Shown here piece after piece: positions 42,777 through 50,655 of a DNA stretch of 64,000 bases. Every line of letters starts with the position of its first letter. Position 1 is the first letter of the stretch. Both the position numbers and the translations under genes were made by a program. The notes beneath the pieces were generated by a model. The model saw only the letters and a list, made by a program, of their open reading frames with translations, did no database searches and was not told the DNA's origin. This stretch comes from CAWCDJ01 sp963836015 (GTDB taxonomy: Bacteria > Acidobacteriota > Terriglobia > Bryobacterales > Bryobacteraceae): contig CAWIIF010000004.1 of assembly GCA_963836015.1 (NCBI GenBank), positions 496,001-560,000 on the forward strand, written 5' to 3'.

Positions 42777-45066
42777 CTCGGTCGAGTTGACCGCGGTGGC
42801 CTCCAGGGCCGGGCGCGGACGGGTTGGTTTGTGCACGGCCGCCACAGTTCTCGCGCTAGCCGCGTACACCGGCGCAACCGCCTGGATACTCTCCACTAAC
42901 ACGGCTCGCGTGTATGGCTTTCCGATCTCCCACGATCCCCGCACTGTCATTGAGATTGCAATGCAGGTGTGTCCGATGCTGGCCGCGATCTTCCTGGTGC
43001 TGCTCGCGCCGGTGAGTGAGCGGCTGACCGAAAACCTCGCCAGGCGGGCCCAGCCGGTACAGCCGTGGCGCAGAACGGTCATCACCGTCGCGGTGAGCGC
43101 AGGGAGCGCGCTCGTGACGGTTGGCGCGACAGCCGGCGCGGTTGCCGGCGTCTGCGGAGTTCGTGCGGCGGCGCCGGGCGCGGCAATGCTGCTGTGGGTC
43201 GCCGGCGAACTGATGTTCGATGTCGCGCTGATCGGCGTGTTCATCACCACGCTCCACGCGCTGACGCGAAGGCTCTGGGCCACCGTGCTGTTGTTTCTGC
43301 TCTACATCGTCACCGTCTCGGTGGTGGGGCCGCTGTGGGGCATCACGTCCTATATCGGCTTCGGATCGAGCGTCCCGGTCATGCTGACTACCTACTCAAC
43401 CGCGCCGCTCTATGATGGAGCGGCCTGGCTGTTACGGGGATACTGGCTATGCGTAACGCTGCTGATGTTGTCGATCCGTTACGGCAACGATTGCCCTCCC
43501 CTACCTCTTCTTCGCACCCTGGTGAGTGGGTTGCGAGAGCCGGAACGCAGGTGGCGGGGGCCTCTCGGCGTCAGCCTGGCACTGATCGCGTTGTGCATCC
43601 TTGCCGGTTCAAGCTTGTTGCGATTGCAACGGTACGGCACCGCGAGATACCAGCCGCCGTCACAGGCTGCGCTCGACACCGCGTTGCTTTCGGGCAGGGA
43701 GGAAGCGCGCCTGCACCTGACACACTTCAACGTCCGTCTGAGTTATGCGCCAGACGAGCGAAAGGTCGCGGTGGAAGGCGATCTGACCTTCAGTAATGAG
43801 ACGCAGCCGATTCACACCGCGCATTTCCAAATGCCTGGCCTGATGATTCCCGATCGCATTGAGTTTCAAGGAGTGGGTAAGTACAAGCTTCGCGCGCTGG
43901 GCAAATACATTCAGGTAACGTTCGCGGAAACGGTCCCGCCCCGGCAGCAGGTGCGAGCCGTTTATACGGGATCGATCGAGCCGGCCGGCGCGTTCGACCT
44001 GGCGGTTCAGGCGAAAGTGCTTCAGGGCGCATTCTTCCTGAGCGACTCCGATATCCTCTTGACGGCGCGCCGCGCCTCTTGTCTCACGGCTTCTGCCTCG
44101 ACGAATGGCTGCTCCACCTCGGAGAACTATCTGATGAGCGATCGAGCCGCGGGCCGCATTACGGTCATCGCGCCCGAGCGGTTCAGCGTAGCGAGCGCCG
44201 GCGAGGAGTCGAGCCGCCAACTCGCCGGTGGAGCCAGAGAGCACTCGATTACAATCCCGACACCTCGCCTGGTGTCTTTCATGGTGGCCTCTGCACCGTT
44301 CCGGAAGAGGACCGAGGTCTTGAACGACGGAACCAGGATCCAGGTTTTCCGGTCGCCGGCCGCTACGGACGGAGATCCGGAAGGGCCTCTGGCTAAGAGC
44401 ATCCTCTCCTTTTACCAGAGCGCCTGGCCGGCTTATTCACGGCACGACCTGAATATCATTGAGACCCCCACACCGCTGGGCGAGGCCCTGGCGTTCGACG
44501 GTGCGATTGCGGTCAGCGACAAGATCATTGCGAGCCGCAGCCCTGTCTCCGGCACGGCTAGCAACCTGCTCGAATTCGTCATGGCTCATGAGATCGCCCA
44601 TCAGTGGTGGGGATACCGTGTAGTGCCTACGCGTTCTCCCGGACGGCTGTTCCTTCTCGAATCGCTTCCCCAGTTCGCCGCCTACCAGTTTCTGATCCGG
44701 CGCGGCATTCTCAGTGAGAAGGATGCCCTCGAGAACGAGCGACGGCGATACGGCGCGGCGCGCGCGCGTCTGCGGAGCCGGGAGGCGTCTTTGGCGGAAT
44801 CCGAAACCGGGGATGAACTCGTGTACAACAAGGGGCCTTTCGCACTGTTGTCGCTCGACAGGCTCGCCGGGAGATCGTTGATGAGCCGGCTGGCCGGGCC
44901 GATCGACAGCTACTCATACGAATCGCGGGGAAGCGTCCGGCCGGACCAGGTCATACCGGCTCTGATCGATGCCCTGCCGGAAGGCAGCAGGGCAGCCGCC
45001 CGGAGCCTCATTTTCGGCGTAGGGAGCGAGGACAACCTGCTTGAGACAGGAATGATTTCGAGGTAA
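42748..45066 (+). CDS. Membrane permease fused to an M1-type zinc peptidase domain
   Basis: The 772-residue protein has about six to seven helices in residues 25-310, like an ABC-2 permease half, followed by a large M1 (gluzincin) domain. The zinc motif is HEIAHQWWG (His614, Glu615, His618), with the third ligand Glu638 in LLESLPQFAAY, an HExxH-x19-E pattern as in other ABC-linked M1 proteins. The GAMEN loop of aminopeptidases is not obvious. Related fusions occur in Bacteroidetes and Acidobacteria, often beside an ABC ATPase, with unknown substrates. Coupling of transport with peptide trimming is an attractive reading here because a small peptide gene lies upstream. ATG 42748 follows AAGGGA. 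Confidence 0.82.
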   Translation: MLSDRLDICNSVELTAVASRAGRGRVGLCTAATVLALAAYTGATAWILSTNTARVYGFPISHDPRTVIEIAMQVCPMLAAIFLVLLAPVSERLTENLARRAQPVQPWRRTVITVAVSAGSALVTVGATAGAVAGVCGVRAAAPGAAMLLWVAGELMFDVALIGVFITTLHALTRRLWATVLLFLLYIVTVSVVGPLWGITSYIGFGSSVPVMLTTYSTAPLYDGAAWLLRGYWLCVTLLMLSIRYGNDCPPLPLLRTLVSGLREPERRWRGPLGVSLALIALCILAGSSLLRLQRYGTARYQPPSQAALDTALLSGREEARLHLTHFNVRLSYAPDERKVAVEGDLTFSNETQPIHTAHFQMPGLMIPDRIEFQGVGKYKLRALGKYIQVTFAETVPPRQQVRAVYTGSIEPAGAFDLAVQAKVLQGAFFLSDSDILLTARRASCLTASASTNGCSTSENYLMSDRAAGRITVIAPERFSVASAGEESSRQLAGGAREHSITIPTPRLVSFMVASAPFRKRTEVLNDGTRIQVFRSPAATDGDPEGPLAKSILSFYQSAWPAYSRHDLNIIETPTPLGEALAFDGAIAVSDKIIASRSPVSGTASNLLEFVMAHEIAHQWWGYRVVPTRSPGRLFLLESLPQFAAYQFLIRRGILSEKDALENERRRYGAARARLRSREASLAESETGDELVYNKGPFALLSLDRLAGRSLMSRLAGPIDSYSYESRGSVRPDQVIPALIDALPEGSRAAARSLIFGVGSEDNLLETGMISR

Positions 45067-45068
45067 CT

Positions 45069-47537
45069 ATGAGGCCCATCTCCGACTTGGTTCAAGACAT
45101 CACGATTGCGGTGCGCACTCTTTCCCGGCGTCCCGGCACGGCGATTGTTCCGGTGCTGTCGTCATCCCTGGCCATCAGCGCGTGCTCTCTGATCGTCGGA
45201 ATCGCGAATGTCGCGCTGTTCCGGCCGCTGCCGGTGGCCGACAACTCGCGTCTCATGAGCATAGACGCCCAGAACCTCATGACCGGCGATGTGGGAAGCG
45301 CGATGTCGTACCCCGACTATCTCGACCTCACCACCGTCCGTTCGTTTGAGAATGCCGCGGCATATTTTCCGATGACGCCCGCGGCGCTCTCCTTCGACGG
45401 CACGGAACCGCACCGCTGTTGGGGAACCATCGCGACTGCGAACTACTTCGATGTCGTTCGCCCCGCCTTCGCTTTGGGCCGTGGATTCGACCGGGTGCGC
45501 GACGACACGCCGGGGGCTCCGCCGGTCATCGTCCTCAGCCACCACCTGTGGTTTTCGCGATTCGGCGGCGATCCCGCCCTGATCGGCGGCACGATCATGG
45601 TGAACGGGCGCAGCGTGACGGTTCTCGGCGTAACCGCGCCGGGGTTCCGCGGCACGGACGTCGGGATGGTCTCCGAGTTTTGGATCCCCCTGTCGATGCG
45701 GGACCTGGTGATCCCGATGCTGCCGGCAAACCGGCTGGACCCGTTCGCCGACCGCGACGCAAAGTGGCTGTTCACCCTGGGGCGGCTGGCAACCGGTGCG
45801 ACCCGCGAGCAGGCGGATGCCGAGTTGCGGGTGGCCGGCGAACGGCTTGCCGCCGCGTACCCGGCCACTAACAGGGACCGCGGTTTTCGCGTGGAGAGGG
45901 CCGGCCAACTGGTGCCGCCGGTGCGGAGGGCCATGCTGGTGTTCTTCATCCTGTTGCTCACGGTCTGCGGCCTCGTATTGTTGACTGCCTGCGCCAATAT
46001 CGCCAACCTGCTCCTCGCCCGTGCTACGGCGCGGCACAAGGAAATGGCGACCAGGCGCGCGATTGGGGCCGGCTCGGCGCGCCTGGTGCGCCAGTTGCTG
46101 ACCGAAAGCGTGCTGCTGTCGCTGATGGGGGGCGCGCTCGGATACATCATCGCGGGCATCGGAGCACGGTCATTCGGCCGGATGCAGCTACCCATGGCCC
46201 TTCCGGTCGATTTCTCTGTGTCGCTCGACTACCGGGTTCTGGCCGTGTGCACGGCGCTCTCCCTTCTTACCGGCATCGTGTTCGGCCTGACTCCGGCGCT
46301 CCATGCGGTTCGACAAAACCTGGTGAGCGGCCTCAAGGATCAGCCGGTCCGGCTCGGCCGGTCGCGATGGTGGAACGTCCGGAATATCCTGATGATCAGC
46401 CAGGTCGCCATCTGTATCGTATTGCTGGTCTGCTCGGGCCTGTTTTTCCGTACCTTAAATTCCGCGCGGACGGCCGACACGGGGATGGCGCACCGGAACC
46501 TGGTCCTCATCGGCTTCGATCCGTTTCTCGAGGGCAGCGGCATCGACCGCGGAGATCGCCTGAATGCCCTCCTTCGCCGGGTGCGGAGTGTGCCTGGCGT
46601 GGAATCGGCGGCGATCAGCACGACCGTGCCGCTGAGCCTGGCCGGGGTTTCCGGGCGGGTCCACGGAGATGGCCGGTTGGATCAGGCCGACCGAGGTCTG
46701 GACAGCGATCTCTACGACATCTCCCCGGGGTTCTTCGGAACGCTGGGCATTCCGTTCATCGCGGGAGAGGATTTCCAGCCTGCGGATGCCAGTGGAGAAG
46801 TGGCGATCCTCAACCAGGCGGCCGCCGAGCGGCTCTTTCCCGGGGCCAATCCGATCGGCAGGCAGGTGCAATTGGATGACCGGCGGATGCTCCGGGTGGT
46901 CGGCGTCGTGGCTACCGCCAAATCGCGCATGATGGTGGAAGCGCCGCGGCCAAGCGTTTACCGGCCGCTGCCCGGCGCCGCGGCATCGCATTCGATCACC
47001 GGCGTCACGCTCCTAGTCCGGACTCGCGGAAATCCCGCGGCCTTCGTCTCACCCGTGAGTAACGCGATTCACGAGGTCGATCGCGGGCTGCCTCTTTTCG
47101 ACATCCGTACCATGCAACAGCAGATCGACAACGCCTTGCTGCTGCAACGGGCCGGCGCCTTCCTTTTCGGGCTTGCCGGATTGATCGGACTGGTAATTGC
47201 CGGCGCCGGCCTGTACGGGCTGGTGAGTTTCCTGGTGGCCCGGCAGACCAGGGAGATCGGGATTCGCATGGCGCTCGGCGCGCGCCGCGGTCAGATTCTT
47301 GCGGGGGTGCTCGGCAAAGGGTTGCGAATGACCGCGGCCGGCTCGGCTGTGGGCCTCCCCCTGGCGGCCCTTTTGAGCCGGGGAATCGGCAGCCTGCTTT
47401 ACGGTGTCAGCCCCACCGACGGACTGACCTTCGCTTCGGTAACGCTGTTCCTGCTGCTCACCGCGGTGGCCGCTTGCATCCTGCCGGCACTGAAGGCGGC
47501 CAATATCGCGCCGGCTATCAGCATTAGGGTCGAGTAA
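45069..47537 (+). CDS. ADOP-type MacB/FtsX permease
   Basis: The 822-residue protein has two FtsX-like units. Each is a periplasmic MacB-like domain (for example SYPDYLDLTTVRSFENAAAY, SHHLWFSRFGGDPALIGGTI) with flanking helices, and LLTACANIANLLLARATARH and VARQTREIGIRMALGARRGQ mark the coupling regions. This is the acidobacterial duplicated orphan permease (ADOP) architecture. Such proteins usually lack their own ATPase and belong to the MacB mechanotransmission class that exports antibiotics, lipoproteins or toxins. The start at ATG 45069 is 2 nt after the previous stop, so it is part of the same operon, possibly using the ATPase encoded at 40.6 kb. Confidence 0.92.
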   Translation: MRPISDLVQDITIAVRTLSRRPGTAIVPVLSSSLAISACSLIVGIANVALFRPLPVADNSRLMSIDAQNLMTGDVGSAMSYPDYLDLTTVRSFENAAAYFPMTPAALSFDGTEPHRCWGTIATANYFDVVRPAFALGRGFDRVRDDTPGAPPVIVLSHHLWFSRFGGDPALIGGTIMVNGRSVTVLGVTAPGFRGTDVGMVSEFWIPLSMRDLVIPMLPANRLDPFADRDAKWLFTLGRLATGATREQADAELRVAGERLAAAYPATNRDRGFRVERAGQLVPPVRRAMLVFFILLLTVCGLVLLTACANIANLLLARATARHKEMATRRAIGAGSARLVRQLLTESVLLSLMGGALGYIIAGIGARSFGRMQLPMALPVDFSVSLDYRVLAVCTALSLLTGIVFGLTPALHAVRQNLVSGLKDQPVRLGRSRWWNVRNILMISQVAICIVLLVCSGLFFRTLNSARTADTGMAHRNLVLIGFDPFLEGSGIDRGDRLNALLRRVRSVPGVESAAISTTVPLSLAGVSGRVHGDGRLDQADRGLDSDLYDISPGFFGTLGIPFIAGEDFQPADASGEVAILNQAAAERLFPGANPIGRQVQLDDRRMLRVVGVVATAKSRMMVEAPRPSVYRPLPGAAASHSITGVTLLVRTRGNPAAFVSPVSNAIHEVDRGLPLFDIRTMQQQIDNALLLQRAGAFLFGLAGLIGLVIAGAGLYGLVSFLVARQTREIGIRMALGARRGQILAGVLGKGLRMTAAGSAVGLPLAALLSRGIGSLLYGVSPTDGLTFASVTLFLLLTAVAACILPALKAANIAPAISIRVE

Positions 47538-47743
47538 GCGGTTTCTCCGGTGAGTTCCTGAGGCACAAGTAGACGTTTTCTCACAAAACTCCGGGGTTGT
47601 GCAGAAACGTCGGGTCCGCGCGGCACACTACCTTGATGAACCCACGATGGCGGTGAGCCGAAAACCGCGGACGCGGCACAGCTCGAGTCACCCTCCACTT
47701 CTTGCATTCGGCGCATTCATCGGGATGTTGTATGAGGAGTTCA

Positions 47744-48421
47744 ATGTACGAAGCCATGTCTTCCCGAGACGTTCCGCACCCCGCCGGCACGATGGAATCA
47801 CGGCCCGGTCCTCAGGATCTCCGACCGGCCCGGTGCGGTTTTCAGCGCAGCTCGTTTGACCAGCAATATGTCGATCGCCTGAGGGCCGGCGACCCGGCAA
47901 CCGAGCAGCACTTTACGGCGTACTTCGGTGAATTGCTGCTGATTAAGCTCCGCGCGCGTTTGCGCTACGCGCAGGCGATTGAAGATGTCCGGCAGGAAAC
48001 CTTTGTCCGCGTGCTGACGGCGATTAAAACGAAGAACTGCCTGCAATCTCCGGAGAGGCTCGGAGCGTTCGTGAATTCGGTCTCCGAGAATGTCCTGTTG
48101 GAACTATATCGCAAGAACTCGCTGCAGCGAGTCGTCGAGTTGGATGAACGGTACGATCCTCCCGACAAGCGTTCGAGCGCCGAATCGGAGATGGTGACGG
48201 AGGAACGCAGACAGCAGGTTCGAAAGGTCCTGGATGAGCTGCCCGCCAAGGATCGCGACCTGCTTAGGATGATTTTCTATGAGGACGTCGAGGCGGACGA
48301 GATCTGCCGGTCATTTCGAGTGGACCGCAATTACCTGCGGGTGCTCGTCCACCGCGCCAAGGCCCGGTTTCGCGAGTGTCTGCTGAAACGGTATGCGGAA
48401 GCGGGGCAGGCACAAGCGTGA
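47744..48421 (+). CDS. ECF-type RNA polymerase sigma factor
   Basis: The 225-residue product has sigma region 2 (RYAQAIEDVRQETFVRVLTA, SPERLGAFVNSVSENVLLEL) and region 4 (LPAKDRDLLRMIFYEDVEAD, then a helix-turn-helix ending VLVHRAKARFRECLL). There is no region 1 or 3, as in extracytoplasmic-function sigma factors. The start ATG 47744 has GAGGAG just upstream; the frame is open to 47702. The next gene is a zinc-finger anti-sigma factor, so the pair is a stress- or signal-responsive switch that presumably drives its own operon, including the unknown protein and TPR-CHAT gene that follow. Confidence 0.87.
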   Translation: MYEAMSSRDVPHPAGTMESRPGPQDLRPARCGFQRSSFDQQYVDRLRAGDPATEQHFTAYFGELLLIKLRARLRYAQAIEDVRQETFVRVLTAIKTKNCLQSPERLGAFVNSVSENVLLELYRKNSLQRVVELDERYDPPDKRSSAESEMVTEERRQQVRKVLDELPAKDRDLLRMIFYEDVEADEICRSFRVDRNYLRVLVHRAKARFRECLLKRYAEAGQAQA

Positions 48422-48438
48422 TGCGACAGGAGCCTCTT

Positions 48439-49119
48439 ATGAACCACGAAGCGAGCATCAAACGCCACACCGCGGAAAAATACCTGATGGGAGAGCTCTC
48501 GGCAAGCGAACGCGCCGCATTCGAACAGCACTTTTTCGAGTGCGAGGAGTGCGCCGAAGAAGTACGTCTCGGCCACCAGCTCAGGGAGAATGCCAAGGCC
48601 GTGTTCGACGAGGAGGCGAAGCCGGCGCATCGTCCGGTCCCGGCGAAGAGCCGGTCCTGGTTCGCGTGGATGCGCCCAGCCGCCATGGTGCCGGCCGCGG
48701 CCTGCCTGGCCATCTTCGCCATCGCCGGCTATCAGAACGCGGTAGAGCTCCCGGCGCTACATGCGCGCATCGCGGATCTCGAACAGCCCATGGTCGTGCA
48801 ATCCGCGATGGTTCTGCCCCCCTCGTCGCGCGCCTCGGCGCCTTCGATTCCCGTCTCAGCCTCCGCGCGGTTCCTGCAGTTGTCCCTGGCAATCGACGCC
48901 GTGCGTCCGGCCGACCGTTACGAGTGTGAACTTTTAACCGACGCCGGCAAAGCCATTCTGAGGATCGCGGTTTCCAGGCTCGAACCCGATGCGAACCTGA
49001 CCTTGTTGATCCCCGCCGCCAAAGTTCCCGCCGGATACTATAAAGTGGTTCTGCTCGGATTCACAGGCCGGGATGCCGCCGAGCTCGAACACTACCGCTT
49101 TGCGGTTCGTCCGGAGTAG
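48439..49119 (+). CDS. Zinc-finger (zf-HC2) anti-sigma factor with one membrane helix
   Basis: The 226-residue product has the ZAS/zf-HC2 pattern at its N-terminus: IKRHTAEKYLMGELSASERA, followed by FEQHFFECEECAEEV, giving the H-x3-C-x2-C arrangement. A transmembrane helix follows (MVPAAACLAIFAIAGYQNAV), then a periplasmic domain of about 125 residues. Such proteins hold the neighbouring ECF sigma factor at the membrane until a signal or protease releases it. ATG 48439 has AGGAG six bases upstream; ATG 48421, overlapping the sigma stop, is the alternative. Confidence 0.87.
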   Translation: MNHEASIKRHTAEKYLMGELSASERAAFEQHFFECEECAEEVRLGHQLRENAKAVFDEEAKPAHRPVPAKSRSWFAWMRPAAMVPAAACLAIFAIAGYQNAVELPALHARIADLEQPMVVQSAMVLPPSSRASAPSIPVSASARFLQLSLAIDAVRPADRYECELLTDAGKAILRIAVSRLEPDANLTLLIPAAKVPAGYYKVVLLGFTGRDAAELEHYRFAVRPE

Positions 49120-49222
49120 TTCTCGAGGACAGACCGCGCTTGACCCGGCGAGCGGCGCATAAGAGAATGCGTTCTAGCTGTTTTCACATCCAGTGGGCAC
49201 CCTGAAAGAAAGGAACTCTACT

Positions 49223-50096
49223 ATGCCTGTTCTACAACCGCGATCCCCCCGCGAGTTTCTATTTCGAGGCAATGCCGTCGCAGCCGGAGGATTCCTCACG
49301 AAGCGGAGCGGCAAGCCGGTCGAGCAGGACCCGAATGTCGCGACTACCCACGGTGAGAGCAGCCTTCCCCTGGTTGGCGGCGTCTCTCGCTCGAAGGTTC
49401 AACCCGAGCTTGCCAATCCCGAATTCATCAGCTATGGCCCATGCGAAACGTTCGTGTGGGGCCGCCATGTCGGGGACAAGACAGTGACGACGCTGATGGC
49501 GACCGTCGCCAACGTGCGCTTGACGACCTCGCCGTCGGATGGCGACAAGGCTCCCGGCGTGCGGTCCATCACCTTCGCGGCGGACCATTTCTCGATCGAG
49601 GTGGAGTCGACGCATCCCCAGAAGGGGCAGCCGTCCTTCGTCATTAAGACGACGGAGGCCGCCGGCATGACGATCCACCAGGCGCGGACCGAGGGGCCCG
49701 ATGTTTTGACGCCGGTTGCGCTCGACATCGATGAACAGTTGATCTCACTGAATACGATGGAGCAGATGGACAACGAGTTCCTGAAGAACCGCCAGTTCTT
49801 CGACGATCACGCTCCCCGCTTCTATACCAGGACCAAGCTGGTTTTTGGGAAGCACAAACTGCCGCGGAGCCCCCAGGGGTACTTTTTGGGGTCGTTCGTC
49901 AAGCAAATCCGGCTGGGCGATACGGTCATCCCGGGGAACTCGCTGACCACCCCGGGGTTCGGCACGATTTCTTTTGGCCTGATCGTGGCGGACGACTTCA
50001 GCCGCCGTATCACCATGGCGCATGTCAGTGATGGGCTCAGATCCCGGTGGCAAGGGGGACTTCACGGGGGTCGATACCAATGGCATCTGGCAGTGA
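49223..50096 (+). CDS. Unknown protein in the sigma/CHAT locus, apparent frameshift near the C-terminus
   Basis: From ATG 49223 (AGGA eight bases upstream) the frame encodes about 269 normal-looking residues, ending in TMAHV near 50026, with no signal peptide and no domain I recognise. It begins MPVLQPRSPREFLFRG and contains beta-rich segments. After 50026 the frame becomes Arg/Trp/Gly-rich and runs to 50470, which looks like shadow sequence. A single-base shift near 50027-50031 instead gives MGSDPGGKGDFTGVDTNGIW and a stop at 50096, which reads like a natural C-terminus. I therefore end the gene at 50096 and infer a one-base insertion or sequencing error. By position it may be a partner or substrate of the CHAT protease. 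Confidence 0.6.
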
Positions 50097-50111
50097 GCGA
50101 CGGCTCTGGCC

Positions 50112-50655
50112 GTGCATGCGGTCATCGCGTTGTCTCGCGGCGTGTTCCTGCTGCTGGTTTGGCTCCGACCAGGATGATCCATATCGTGAAGCGGTCCGCG
50201 CTCTGCGAGACGGAAACGCGCCTCGAGCACTGGATCTTGCCCACATGGCCAAGAAGCGATGCGGGGCGCGAACGGCATGTAATTGGTCGGCCAGGCTCCT
50301 CGAAGCGGAAGTCCTGCTGCGATCGGATCAGCAGGATGCGGCGGCGGCGGCGCTTGCAAGCGGACCACCCGAACGTCAGGAATTTGCTCCCCTCGCCGCA
50401 AGACGAACCTGGCTCCTCGGCGACTTGGAATTCGCGCGCGGGCACCCCGATCGTTCAGAAGCGCTTTTGACCAAAGCCGTGAAGATGGCGTCTTCGGCTG
50501 GAGCTTGGGATGTCGGCTTCGATGCCGAATTAGCCTGGCGCGATTGCTGTTTTTACACCGGCACGATGCGGATCAGCGCGCCGAAACGATCTTCCGCGAA
50601 GTCGCCGAACAGGCTGCTATGCGACATGGACGCCTATCATGAAGCATTGCATTGA
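50112..50655 (+). pseudogene. 5' part of the TPR-CHAT gene, broken by frameshifts
   Basis: Coding-like sequence continues upstream of the intact CHAT frame but moves between frames. In one frame, from ATG 50116, there is a Cys-rich or lipoprotein-like N-terminus, then DDPYREAVRALRDGNAPRAL, ARLLEAEVLLRSDQQDAAAA and SAGAWDVGFDAELAWRDC. About 50555 the TPR-like text continues in the CHAT frame (ADQRAETIFREVAEQAAMRH) and meets TGA 50640-50642. The bridging residues AYHEALH lie in the first frame. At least two or three indels are needed to join this to the CHAT ORF. A hydrophobic alternative N-terminus (GTG 50112, ALSRGVFLLLVW) adds another. Real decay and sequencing error are both possible. Confidence 0.6.
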
